Positions 27,317 to 37,000 of a stretch of 43,313 bases of DNA are shown piece by piece; position 1 is the stretch's first letter, and each line of letters begins with the position of its first letter. The translations under genes were made by a program, and so were the position numbers. The DNA is from SLQH01 sp964612995 (GTDB taxonomy: Bacteria; Planctomycetota; UBA11346): assembly GCA_964612995.1 (NCBI GenBank), contig CAZTGE010000017.1, forward strand, positions 1 through 43,313, given 5' to 3'. The notes beneath the pieces are model-generated. The model had not been told where the DNA came from. It did not search any database and saw only the letters and a program-made list of their open reading frames with translations.

Positions 27317-27329
27317 GGGAGACCCGCTC

Positions 27330-27707
27330 ATGGACATCATCACCCTCAACCACGGCCTGCAGCTGCGCATCGTCACGCACGCTGATGGCGATACCGTGTT
27401 CCTCGCCAGCGGCGAGGAGACGGTCCTGCGCATCGACATCGCTGCCGACGAGCCACGCGTCGAGCTGCGCGCCCGGCACCTCGCCCTGCGCGCCGATGAG
27501 CGGATCGACATCGCGGCCCCCCAGGTCGCCATCCACGCGGAAGACGACCTCCAACTGGCGAGCGGCGGCGCCGCCGGGCTCGAGGTCGCCGGCCCGCTGC
27601 GCGTCGAAGGCCACACCACCGAGCTGCGCTCGCGCCGCGGTGACGTGGCCATCCACGCCAACGACGACGTGCGCATCGACGGCGAACGCATCAAGCTGAA
27701 CTACTGA
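27330..27707 (+). CDS. Small beta-helix-like protein resembling a VgrG tip
   Basis: Protein of 125 residues, 13 bp after vgrG. It has no signal peptide and consists of short alternating strands (VELRARHLALRADERIDI, VAIHAEDDLQLAS, DVAIHANDDVRIDGERIKL). The C-terminus IDGERIKLNY closely echoes the VgrG end ISGAMIKLNG. This suggests a separate trimeric beta-prism or cap that stacks on or beside the VgrG needle. I do not recognise a named family. The next gene begins 13 bp downstream. Confidence 0.7.
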   Translation: MDIITLNHGLQLRIVTHADGDTVFLASGEETVLRIDIAADEPRVELRARHLALRADERIDIAAPQVAIHAEDDLQLASGGAAGLEVAGPLRVEGHTTELRSRRGDVAIHANDDVRIDGERIKLNY

Positions 27708-27720
27708 ACCGTCCCGCCCG

Positions 27721-28686
27721 ATGGACCTGATCAACGACACCTCCCTGCCCGCCCTGCTCTTCCGCAGCGCCTACGATGACGACCACATCGCCGCGGCGGT
27801 GGTCGTGCGGGCGACCTACCGCATCGTCGGTGATCGCCTGCAACTGGCCGACGAGCAGGTATGGCCGGTATCGCCGATGCCGCAGGACGGGCCACAGGGG
27901 CCGATGGAAGGCGATGGCATCTTCCGCCGCGGCGGTGTCGACCTGTTCCTCTTCGGCCACGCGCACAGCCCCGGCGGCGAGCCGGCACACTGTTGCCAGT
28001 TGGCGATCGAAATCGGCGACTGGTCACGCCGGGTCAATGTCTGGGGCCGGCGGCGTTGGCAGCGGCGCTGGAAGGGCGCGCCAAGGATCGGCGCACCCGA
28101 GCCGTTCAGAACCATTCCCCTGACCATCGACAACGCCTTCGGTGGCACCGATGAATGGGATGGCCTCGATGTGCCGCATGTCGACAACCCCGTCGGCAAG
28201 GGCTTCGCGCTGACCCCCGCGAACGCAGCGGGGCGCGAACTGCCGCATTTCGAGGATCCGGCTGAGCCGCTTGAACGTTTCGACCAGTATCCGCCGCCGG
28301 TCGGCTTCGGCTTCTGCCCCGCGACAACGAAGCAGCGCGTCGACCGGGGCATGGTCTTCGATGACGCCGGCCAGTTGGTGGAACTCAAGCCCGAAGGCTT
28401 CAACCAGGCCTGGGATGGCATGATCGCACCTGCCCTGCATCCCGCAGAACCGATCATCATCCACGGCGTGCAGGCCAAGGGCCCGCTGCGGATCCACGCG
28501 CCGGAGCCACCGGTGCGCGTGGCCCTGCGCCTGGGCGAACAACACGTAGACGAAGCACTACAGCTCGACCAGCTCGGCATTGAGATCGACGAACGGCGCG
28601 CCTTCGTCACCTGGCGCCACGCCTTCCGCTACGTCATCGTTCCCGAACAGGAGCGCTGCTGCCGCCTCAAGAATACGGAGCGTTGA
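27721..28686 (+). CDS. DUF2169 protein (T6SS cargo adaptor/chaperone family), first copy
   Basis: Protein of 321 residues. DUF2169 features are the N-terminal strand region (LLFRSAYDDDHIAAAVVVRATYRI), the central TIPLTIDNAFGGTDEWDG block and the PVGKGF motif further on; FGFCPAT and AWDGMIAPALHP follow. DUF2169 proteins are encoded between vgrG and PAAR/effector genes and act as adaptors that load cargo on VgrG. Here it precedes the PAAR-like gene by 12 bp. A second DUF2169 gene follows two genes later. Confidence 0.85.
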   Translation: MDLINDTSLPALLFRSAYDDDHIAAAVVVRATYRIVGDRLQLADEQVWPVSPMPQDGPQGPMEGDGIFRRGGVDLFLFGHAHSPGGEPAHCCQLAIEIGDWSRRVNVWGRRRWQRRWKGAPRIGAPEPFRTIPLTIDNAFGGTDEWDGLDVPHVDNPVGKGFALTPANAAGRELPHFEDPAEPLERFDQYPPPVGFGFCPATTKQRVDRGMVFDDAGQLVELKPEGFNQAWDGMIAPALHPAEPIIIHGVQAKGPLRIHAPEPPVRVALRLGEQHVDEALQLDQLGIEIDERRAFVTWRHAFRYVIVPEQERCCRLKNTER

Positions 28687-28698
28687 GGAGAGCCGCCC

Positions 28699-29553
28699 AT
28701 GCACATGGTGCTCAAGGACATGGACGGGGTCGTCGGCGTGGACCTGCACAAGCCGTGGCCACCCGGCTCCCCGAGCATCTCGCCGGCACCGGCACCCTAC
28801 GCCACGGTGTCTCCGCTCATCGGGCTCGGGGTCACCGCCAAATTCACGCCGACGGTGCTCGTCATGGGCGGGTTCAAGTGCATCTGCGTCCAGAGCGACA
28901 CCGGTCCGATGATCGCCCATCTCGGCACGCCGTCGATCACCTTGCCGATCGACATGGCGGCCTCGGCATCGAAGAGCTACTTCGCCAACCCCACGGTGAT
29001 GGTGCGGGACCAGACCAAGAGCAGCGCCAACCTCGCCGTCGCCCTGGCGATGGTCACCAATCCCAATCTCGACTGTGGCAGCCCCATGCCGACACCGACC
29101 GGTACGGCGCTCGCCCCCGGCACCGTGGTCACCAGCCTGAGCATCGGCGCCGTCGTCGCCGGGATCGTGCAGATGGCTGGCGACGCGGTGATTCAGGCCG
29201 GGCTGCAACGATTCATGGGCGGCGCCGGCGCCGGCGCGAAGACCCTCGCTAATCGCCTCGGCAGCCGCATGTTCGCGAGCCGCGCAGGCCGCGCCGCGCT
29301 GCGCGTCTTCGGCCCGCGTGGCGCCGCGGCGTTGCAGGCGGCGTCGCGCGGGCTGCAGCGGGCCTTCAGCACCGCCGGCAATGTGCTCGACACCCAGGCC
29401 GGCGGATACATCGCCAGCCTGTTCGTCGGCTCCCCCCTCGGCGCCGACTCGCAGACCATCTTCGGCATACCATCGGCCTATGGCACGGCCAACAACGCCG
29501 CCAACGAGTATTTCAGCTCGTCGGCGACACCGCTCTATCCGGGCCGCATATGA
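28699..29553 (+). CDS. PAAR-like / candidate T6SS cargo protein
   Basis: Protein of 284 residues. Its first ~130 residues are glycine/proline/threonine-rich short strands (VGVDLHKPWPPGSPSISPAP, GPMIAHLGTPSITLPID) with two cysteines near 61-63, in keeping with a PAAR-like or DUF4150-like spike tip. A hydrophobic segment lies near 139-157 (VVTSLSIGAVVAGIVQMAG). The rest is alanine/arginine-rich, with no enzyme motif I recognise, and ends in a small-residue tail. Its position between two DUF2169 genes makes it the best cargo candidate here, but toxicity is not shown and no immunity gene is evident. The stop overlaps the next start (ATGA). Confidence 0.6.
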   Translation: MHMVLKDMDGVVGVDLHKPWPPGSPSISPAPAPYATVSPLIGLGVTAKFTPTVLVMGGFKCICVQSDTGPMIAHLGTPSITLPIDMAASASKSYFANPTVMVRDQTKSSANLAVALAMVTNPNLDCGSPMPTPTGTALAPGTVVTSLSIGAVVAGIVQMAGDAVIQAGLQRFMGGAGAGAKTLANRLGSRMFASRAGRAALRVFGPRGAAALQAASRGLQRAFSTAGNVLDTQAGGYIASLFVGSPLGADSQTIFGIPSAYGTANNAANEYFSSSATPLYPGRI

Positions 29554-30692
29554 CCGACGATCCCGCCCTCACCGTCCTCTGCGCCCCCGATCAGCTCGGC
29601 ACCTTGTGCCTCTCCATCGTCGCCACCCGGCATTACACCTTCGTGGCCGACGGACGCTGCCGCCCCACCGAAGAACAGCCGCCGCTGGTGCTCGAACCCC
29701 GGATCGATGAAGACCAGCCGCTGCGCCTCGCCCGCGATCTGGACGCCTACGGCGGCAAGCCGGCCACCGATCTCGTGATCCAGGGCCACGCCTACAATCC
29801 CGCGCACCGGCCGGAATTCGGCTGCGGTGTCCAGATCGGCGACCGCGGCAAGGCCATCCGGGTATTCGGTGACCGCAACGTCGAACTGGTCGGCGGCGCC
29901 CTGCGCTTCAGCGACCCCGAACCCCGCGAGCAGATCCCGCTGAGTTACGCCTACGCCTACGGCGGCCACGATGCCTTGGCTGCGGCGACCGCCGGCGAAG
30001 CGATCGATCCGCTACGCCCACACATGCGCGAACAGGACGCCGAGGCCGCAGCCATATGGAGCGTGTTCGCCTACCCGCGCAACCCGATCGGACGCGGCTG
30101 GCTGATCGAGCCCACCGCCGAGGCCGTCGAGCAGCTGCGCCTGCCCAACCTCGAGGATCCCGCCGACCTGCTGACCCCGGAGACCCTCGCCGTCGGACAC
30201 CCGGGGCGGTGGGTCGAGCGCCCCCTGCCGCAGGCCTGCGAATGGATCGATCACGGTTGGTTCCCGCGCTGCGCCTTCTGGGGCATCGTGCCCCCGTACG
30301 TGAGCGAGGCGACCCGCGCCCTCGAGTGCACGCGCTTCACGATGCCGGACGACCTGCTCGACGAACAGCATCCACCCGAAGGTGATCCGCGCGCGAGCTG
30401 CGGCACTGCGCTCGATCTGCAATTCCCCTATCTGCGTGGCGACGAGACCGTGACCCTGCACGCGCTTTCGCCGCACACCCAGCGCCTCGACCTGCGCCTG
30501 CCTGGCGAACGACCACGGCTGGAACTCGCCCCGCGCGCCGGCAAGATCCTACGCCTCAAGCCGCTACTGCAGACGGTGCTGATCGAACCCGACACCGGTC
30601 GGCTCACCCTCGTGTGGCGCGGCTCGACCCCCTGCCGCCGCCGCTACCTCGCGGAGGAGCTCGCCGCGATGCCTCGACGCGCGCTCTGGTGA
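29550..30692 (+). CDS. DUF2169 protein, second copy
   Basis: Protein of 380 residues, divergent from the first copy but with the same layout: N-terminal strand region (LCLSIVATRHYTFVADGRCR), IPLSYAYAYGGHDAL in place of the 'IPLTIDNAFGG' block, NPIGRGW, and WFPRCAFWGIVPPY. A longer C-terminal strand domain (about 290-380) is additional. The two adaptors may serve different parts of the spike, or one may handle the PAAR-like protein and the other a cargo encoded elsewhere. ATGA overlap with the previous gene shows translational coupling. A 170-bp gap to the kinase pseudogene contains no other gene. Confidence 0.82.
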   Translation: MTDDPALTVLCAPDQLGTLCLSIVATRHYTFVADGRCRPTEEQPPLVLEPRIDEDQPLRLARDLDAYGGKPATDLVIQGHAYNPAHRPEFGCGVQIGDRGKAIRVFGDRNVELVGGALRFSDPEPREQIPLSYAYAYGGHDALAAATAGEAIDPLRPHMREQDAEAAAIWSVFAYPRNPIGRGWLIEPTAEAVEQLRLPNLEDPADLLTPETLAVGHPGRWVERPLPQACEWIDHGWFPRCAFWGIVPPYVSEATRALECTRFTMPDDLLDEQHPPEGDPRASCGTALDLQFPYLRGDETVTLHALSPHTQRLDLRLPGERPRLELAPRAGKILRLKPLLQTVLIEPDTGRLTLVWRGSTPCRRRYLAEELAAMPRRALW

Positions 30693-30861
30693 TCGGGCGC
30701 GAACCCAGGCCCCACCTCTGCTCGCAGGTCTGGCGGATCGCCACTGTCCACCGATTCGTCCCGCGGCGCAGCGGCGCCCAGGCTGCATAATTACCGGCGC
30801 ACATGGCTTGGCTGCAGACGTTTCGCTGACATGGTCGGTTCCTGCCAACGGAGGTGCGGAC

Positions 30862-32230
30862 ATGACTACGACGCCGCAGGATGACCAGACGGCGTGACTG
30901 CCGGTGTGGGAGGCAACCTTCGGGCCGATGCAGGATTGGGCCGGAGGCGACCCGACGCAGACCATGCGGCCGATCATCGGCCAGACCTGGGCCGCGGGCA
31001 GCACGACGGCGCCGACCGCACCATACCCCACGTCCGTCGTGCCGGTGCCATCCAACGCCAATGCCCGTTTCAACGATGCGGGCGGTCATCCCGAGGTTGA
31101 GCCCGGCGATCCAACCAAGATCGACACCTCGACGGTGCTGATGGGTGAGACCACCGCGCCCACGACGACGGCAGATGCGGACATCCACGCGCGCGGCAGC
31201 GCCACGCCATCATCCCAGTGGCGGCTGAGCACGCCGCTGCCGCCGCGCCAGCTGACCGACAACCCGCTGCTGCTCGGGTGCCAGGAGATCGACTACGACC
31301 TGCTCGATGTGGTCGGCCACGGCGGCATGGGGGTGGTGCATCGGGCGCATCAACGACGCCTGGCCCTCGACATCGCGGTCAAGCGGATCCGGCCGGGGCG
31401 ACTGTCCGCGCAGGCGGATGCCCAACGCCGACAGATCGAGCGGCAGTTCGTGGCCGAGAGCCTGATCACCGGTCACCTCGACCACCCCAACATCGTGCCG
31501 GTCTACGACCTCGGCCTCGACGCACACGGGCAGTTGTACTTGACCATGAAACTGGTCGGGGGGCGGCCGTGGGCGCGCCTGCTGCATCCACGCAGCGAGG
31601 AGGACCGACGCGCCGCGGAAACGATGGATCAGACCGACCACCTGCAGGTCTTGCTGAGCGTGTGCAACGCCCTGGTCTTCGCCCACGACCGCCACATCCT
31701 GCATCGCGACCTCAAGCCGGGCAATGTCATGATCGGCCGCTACGGCGAGGTCCTGGTCATGGACTGGGGCATGGCCGCACAGTTCGGCCCACTGGCCGAC
31801 GATCAGTTGCGCGCGCCACACGTACGCGAGATCCAGAACACCGGGGCACGCCGGCCTACATGCCACCCGAGATGGCCCGCGGTCACGGCGCCGAGCAGGG
31901 GCCGTGGACCGATACCTACCTGCTCGGTGCGATCCTCTACGAGATCGTCAGCGGCGAGCCGCCACACCTCCGCCCCGCTGTGCCCGATTCCCTTGCCACC
32001 GCGGCCGCCGGCCTCCAGCCGTCGCTGCCTCAGACGCTGAGCCCGGGACTGACCACGATCCTCGCCCGGGCCCTCGATCCGGATCCGCAGCGGCGCTACC
32101 GCGAGGTGGCGGAATTCCAGCACGCCCTGCGCGACCACCTGCGCCATCGCGAGAGCGAACTCCTCACCGAACGCGGCCGGCGCGAACTCGCCGCCCAACG
32201 ACGGGCGAGAGCAGGACGTCGACCACATGC
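30862..32230 (+). pseudogene. PknB-like Ser/Thr protein kinase, disrupted
   Basis: A kinase gene with a good start (ATG 30862 behind GGAGGTG) but an in-frame TGA as codon 12 (30895-30897), so only a GTG at 30904 could restart it. The kinase core is then well formed: VGHGGMGVVHRA loop, AVK lysine, HRDLKPGN catalytic loop and DWG in place of DFG. At a GGGG run (31843-31846) the frame changes. The next motif GTPAYMPPEMARG and the rest of the C-lobe (DTYLLGAILYEIVSGEPPH) are in the -1 frame. One missing G would explain this. Homology fades after LLTERGRRELAA near 32200, where related kinases continue. Two independent lesions plus a lost C-terminus favour a decayed gene. It may once have regulated the neighbouring T6SS together with TagF. 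No gene is seen from here to the tRNA. Confidence 0.75.
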
Positions 32231-32450
32231 ATGCACGCATCCTTTCGCCTGCCGGGCGCGACCCGATTCGCGGTCGCCCGGTATTACGAAAGCAACGGGA
32301 ATGTTACCGCCGCCCGGATGCGGTCAGCCAGCCATCCCCGCCCAACGACGCATCGGCTCAACCGGTCGGTCTCCCGGTCGCCAGACCGTGGCCAGGGCAG
32401 CCTCTTGCAATCCCCGCACGCTCCACCAATATGCCCGCCCGCTACGAAAA

Positions 32451-32528
32451 CGGGATGTAGCTCAGCTTGGCTAGAGCGCGTCGTTCGGGACGACGAGGTC
32501 GCTGGTTCGAATCCAGTCATCCCGACCA
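32451..32528 (+). tRNA. tRNA-Pro (anticodon CGG)
   Basis: A full 78-nt cloverleaf including encoded CCA. Acceptor CGGGATG pairs with CATCCCG, giving the C1-G72 pair typical of bacterial tRNA-Pro. The D-arm is GCTC/GAGC. The anticodon stem CGTCG/CGACG encloses loop TTCGGGA with anticodon CGG at 32486-32488, reading codon CCG. The T-arm GCTGG/CCAGT encloses TTCGAAT. The discriminator base is A. The gene sits at the left edge of a mosaic island and next to a recombinase remnant, a usual integration position. Confidence 0.95.
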
Positions 32529-32533
32529 TTGTT

Positions 32534-32577
32534 GAGATCTCGCCCTTCAGCCAACAGGTTGAAGGGCGATCTCTTTT
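32534..32577 (+). terminator. Hairpin after tRNA-Pro
   Basis: GAGATC-T-CGCCCTTCA pairs with TGAAGGGCG-ATCTC, followed by TTTT on the plus strand, so it can end the tRNA transcript. On the minus strand the same bases encode the SPFNLLAEG end of the recombinase remnant. Confidence 0.65.
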
Positions 32578-32815
32578 CCAGGACAAGGGTTACGTCGCCC
32601 AACACGCGGTTCAAACAGATCGCGTCGAGAAGAGCGCGCTTTTCGGCACTTGTTGAACGCCGCCAGATCTCCCCCGCCTTCTGGCTCAGGTTGAAGACCG
32701 CCAGGGCCTTCTCGCAGGCTCGTTGATCACAGGCAGGCTCATGAGCCAGTTGGGCCTCCACGTCGGCCAGCTCGGCCTTCAGGGCGCTTTGCTTGGCCTT
32801 GGCGGCGTCCTCGTC
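32543..32815 (-). pseudogene. Serine recombinase C-terminal remnant 1
   Basis: The minus strand encodes about 90 residues of the C-terminal helical region of a large serine recombinase: a coiled segment with LKAELADVEAQL, then AVFNLSQKAGEIWRRSTSAEKR and LLDAICLNRVLGDVTLVLEKR, ending SPFNLLAEG. The catalytic domain and zinc ribbon are missing. Upstream of 32815 the sequence becomes unrelated. The reading frame runs on into the antisense of tRNA-Pro, so the natural stop is not certain. It is a relic of an element that probably used the tRNA 3' end. Confidence 0.72.
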
Positions 32816-32845
32816 GATGAGCCCGCCGAGGCCGACCCGCCGGCG

Positions 32846-33064
32846 TCTGTGCCCACCACCAGCCATCCCGACCTCAACCCCAGGCAGCGCTGGGTCCTGG
32901 ACCAACTCGCCGCTGGGGAGGAGGTCCGCCAGAAGACGGTCATAGAGCATTTCCGGCGGGAGGTGGCGCCGAGCACTATCAAGCGGGATTTGGAGGGGCT
33001 GCGGGACCTGGGGCTGATTGAGACGGATGGACGGGGGTGCTATGAACCATTGGCGCCCATCTGA
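32846..33064 (+). pseudogene. Winged-helix DNA-binding fragment
   Basis: The plus strand encodes about 65 residues that look like a complete winged helix of the DeoR-like type: NPRQRWVLDQLAAGEEVRQK, VIEHFRREVAPSTIKRDLEG, LRDLGLIETDGRGCYEP, ending at a TGA. Upstream sequence in frame is the antisense of the recombinase remnant, so the fragment has no start codon of its own. It is most likely the 3' end of a gene cut off by recombination at about 32815-32850. The parent protein is not identifiable. Confidence 0.5.
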
Positions 33065-33126
33065 CCCTGGTGGAGCAATGGATGTTCTCTTGGCACACGC
33101 TGCCAGCAACAGAGACTGTCCGCCCC

Positions 33127-34054
33127 ATGATGCATTCACGTCGACCTTCTACCATCCTCGCATGGATGTGGTGTATTCTCTGCGTCGCGGCCTTGTCGGG
33201 CAGCCTCTGGTGGCGGTTGCGTCCCGGCCAGGACCTCGTCGAAGATACGCCTGTGGCCCGGACCGAACGGAACCACACGCCGGCACTCCCTGCCCCAGCG
33301 GACCCGATAGCTGTAGATCCGTTGCAGGGGCTGCCGGAGGTAGACACGCCGGTCTCCGACTCGCTTCGCCTCGTGGCCGATCGCAGCCTGGACGAGGAGA
33401 GCCGCCTGAAGCCGCTGGTCGATGGCACGGTGGTCTTTGATCGATCAACCCCAGGACATCGCCCTCATCCGCCGTATCCTGCGTGATCCGCAAGAGGGCG
33501 ACACCATTCGCAATGAAACAGCGAACCTCCTGACGCGTTCCGAGGTGCCGCAACTGGCCGATGATCTGATCCGTGTGCTGGAGCATCCGACCGAACGGGC
33601 CCGTTTCCGTTCCTTCGCCATGCAACACCTGGGCGTGTTGTGGCTGCAACGCGGCGCGAAGCCCGACGATCCGATTCGAGCGCGATTGATCGCTGGACTT
33701 GACGATCGTCATGTTCCGGTTCGTCGCGAAGCCTTGTTGCCGCTGACCCGTGGGCAGGACACAATCGTTCCGGCACGCATCGCCGCCATCCTCGGACCTG
33801 ACGGGGACGCTGCTCAATGGGATCTGGCATGTCGGCTCGTGGCCGACCTGGAACTCGCCGATCACCTGCCTGCAGTCCGAGCACTGTTGACAGAGGCGGA
33901 CGAAACCATCCGTTGTGCCGCCCTGGATGCCATCGCAAGGATGGGCGACACGGCCAGCCGCGCAGAGGCTGAGCGGGCGGCACAGGATGCCAATCCACGT
34001 ATCGCCGCCGCTGGTCGCCGTGCTCTTTCCGCATTGACGGAGGCCAAGCCATGA
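33127..34054 (+). pseudogene. Membrane-anchored HEAT-like repeat protein, frameshifted
   Basis: The first part (from ATG 33127) has an N-terminal membrane anchor (AWMWCILCVAALSGSLWW), a proline-rich linker and SLRLVADRSLDEESRLKPL. The second part (33422-34054, another frame) continues in the same style, LIDQPQDIALIRRILRDPQE and then repeated helical pairs (VRREALLPLTRG, IRCAALDAIARMGD) typical of HEAT repeats. The join lies near 33410-33440 and needs a +1 shift, so one gene has probably been split. The second part may still be translated alone from ATG 33422. The stop overlaps the start of the PA14 gene (ATGA), indicating an original three-gene unit. Function unknown; such proteins usually bind other proteins. 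Confidence 0.6.
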
Positions 34055-37000
34055 ATCGCGTCTTGATCATCATCGGCTCACTGGCCTTGTTTGCGACCCT
34101 CGCGGTAGTTGCGTGGCCGCGACCTGCCGCCTCGCCTCCATCGGATCCAGCCCGCATGTCGCCCATGCCGCCGATTCCCAAACAGGCGCCAGACACCGGT
34201 GAGGTTCTCCCACGAAACGCACATGAGGAGCATGTGCATACCGCCACGGGCTCCGCGACCCCTCCGGTTGTTCCAGAGAATCTGCCAGAGGCCGTCTCCT
34301 CATCGACCGACTTCGCCGCCGCCTGTGGTCGTCCGGCTTCCGTGACGCTGCCGGCGACCGCGTCCGAGCTGCGGCAATCGATCCAGCCCATCGCCGCTCA
34401 TGGCGACGCAGAACTCCTCTTCCGCAGTACCTTGGGTGGGGTGGAGCAGGCTCGGCATCTCCATGCCCGCTGGCGTGTGACGGACGGTCGTACCACCACC
34501 AATCTCAGCTATCGCGCAACCCCGGCCACGATGGCCGGTGGCCTCCAGGCCGCCTTCTACGATTACACCGCAACGCTCCACAAGCTGCCTAATCTGGCCG
34601 GTCGCATGCCGGACCTGACCCGCATTGATGCCACGGTCGACTATCCAGCCACCAATCAGGCCTGGACTGGCCTGCCGGTCACCATGCGTGACACCTTCGC
34701 TAGCCAGTACACAGGCTTTCTCAAAGTCACCGAAGCGGGCACGTACACGCTGGAGATCACCTCGGACGACGGCTCCCGCGTCACGCTCGATGATCGGGTG
34801 CTCATCGCCAACGATGGGAAACACGGCATGCGTCGGCGCTCTGCCACCATCGATCTCGCAACCGGTTTGCATCCCACCACCATCGACTATTTCGAGAATG
34901 CCGGCAGAGCCGGCCTGATCTTCTCCTGGATCCGCCCCGGACAAACCGCGCGCGAGGTCGTTCCCGCCGGAAACCTCATCCATGCTGCCGGCCTCGTTCC
35001 CGGTCCTGTCGATCGCCGACCCTTCACCGCTTCGATCCACCAGGAAGTCAAGTCCAGCCCCACCATCATCGACGGCACCGCCTGGGGTGAAGCCTACAGC
35101 GTCACCGCCCAGGCCAGTACGCTCGGGGCCGAACCGGTGAGCGTGGCCCGCATTGGCACGACCACCCAATGGTTCCAGGATCTCCCTTTGGATCCGAACC
35201 AGCCGACCACCGTCACGTTTGCCCAGAGTGGAAGCCCCACGCCCTCGACCATCACCGGCACGATCGATTGGATTCCGGTCAGCATGTACCACGACGAAGC
35301 CATCACCATCCGCGTCGGCGACTCCATCAAGCTGCAGGCCATCGCTGGCTGCGGTGGTGCCCATGTGCGCATCGATGCCGATGGTGACGGCACCATTGAT
35401 CACGAAGGCTCTGACTCCGAAGCCGTCGTTCATCGCTACGACACCGCGGGCGTCTACCATGCCCGCGCGTATGATGTAGGCGACAATGAGATCGGCACTG
35501 CCACGGTGACCGTGACCGAAGTGCGCCTTCCCAAGGCCATCGCCTGCCAGGTGGGTTTCATGCGGCAGGTCACGATCCATACCGGTGTCCACGATCCTGC
35601 CGAACTGGTCATCACCACCAACGATCCGACGCCCGCCAAACCGAGCCTCATGCTCGTGGAGCGCGGCCCCGCCATCGAGAATCATCTGCGCATCTACCTC
35701 AAGTGCCTCAGGCGCGGCACGCCCATCCTCTACGTCCGCCAAGGCAGCGAAGACGGGCCGATCCTGGCTGCCATGGAGATCGATGAGTTCACTCTGGACG
35801 GATCTGATCTGAACAATGTGGTTGTCAATGGCGAGACCTCGATGGCAGCTGGGTTCATCACCATGCGGCCATACGTTCCAAATCTCGATGTTGTTGCCAA
35901 CATGTTTGCCAGCACATCCGCCTTCGAGTCGGGTGACGGCAAGACGTTAACGACCAACACTGACGCCTTCAACATCCGAACCGATCCAGCCACCGGCGAA
36001 ACCATCGCCGACATGCGCTTCAACTTCATGATACCCGACAGCGAAAATCAATTCTGCTTCAATGTCAAATTCTGGCAGGAGAACCAGGAGCCAGTGCCCG
36101 TTGGCGACGAGAGCAAGAATGGCAAACGCTGTAAGATCGTGGTCCCCGTCATCGCTTTTCCATATCGTGCAGCAGCGCAAGGCGCTCAGAGCCAAACCAA
36201 GGTTTTGAATGTAGCGTGCCACCACAAGGGCGACGCGCATATAGATCACCCGCTTGTGGTCGTCCCTGATGCAAATGGGGCTGGGCCAGCTGCCGCCAAT
36301 GGTGCGACTGTGAATTGTCCCGACCCGAAAGGAGACAAAGACCCGCCAGCAATCCTGCCCGTCAACATCACTTCTGCGCCTGGCACGCCTCCCGCATACT
36401 ATGACGTCACGGTGGAGGGAACCATTTTTCCCCAGAAAGTCATCGTTGTTCAGGTGACGCCCGCAATGGGTGATCCCCACAGAGTGGGGATCTCGGTTGG
36501 AGCCAATAACCGAACTCAGGCACGCACTGCTGCCGTTCTTCCTGCCGGGGAAGCCGCAAATGTGACCCCATCTGCACAAGACGGGAAGGTGACAGTGGCA
36601 CCCAAGGCTGCAGCCGGTGGGAATGTTAGTTTTGACATCGTTGGCAAGACAAAGAGCGCTGCGCAAGGCGATACGGGCGTTACTTTCACCCATTCGCTAG
36701 CAGGTCTTTGCGCATCGGCCCCTGTCAGCGTTATTGTTCCGGCAGCCATCGCAACACCACATCCAACATTTGGCCCTGCCACAGTTGCGCCGCAAAATGC
36801 ATTGCTCAACTCATCGACACGGCCAGCACAGCCGGCCGTGACACCGCCAGATGTGCACAGGGCCATTGTTGTAACAACAGATCTTCTTGTTACAGTTCAC
36901 GATCAATTTGGCCTTGACTGTGGCGACATTTATTCAGGTGCCAGCATAACTGAGGCCGGCGATGATATCAACGTAACGCTTGATGCAAACAGCCAATATA

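Noticed and set aside
26264..27694. A 476-residue minus-strand open frame opposite the vgrG 3' end
   Set aside because: Its repetitive VAADLGL-like text mirrors the VgrG repeats on the other strand; no independent support.
31836..31850. Programmed -1 frameshifting in the kinase gene
   Set aside because: There is no standard slippery heptamer or downstream pseudoknot evident, and the gene has a second lesion (TGA codon 12), so decay is the simpler reading.
32451..32540. Protein-like string DWIRTSDLVVP on the minus strand
   Set aside because: This is the well-known antisense translation of a tRNA gene, not a protein.
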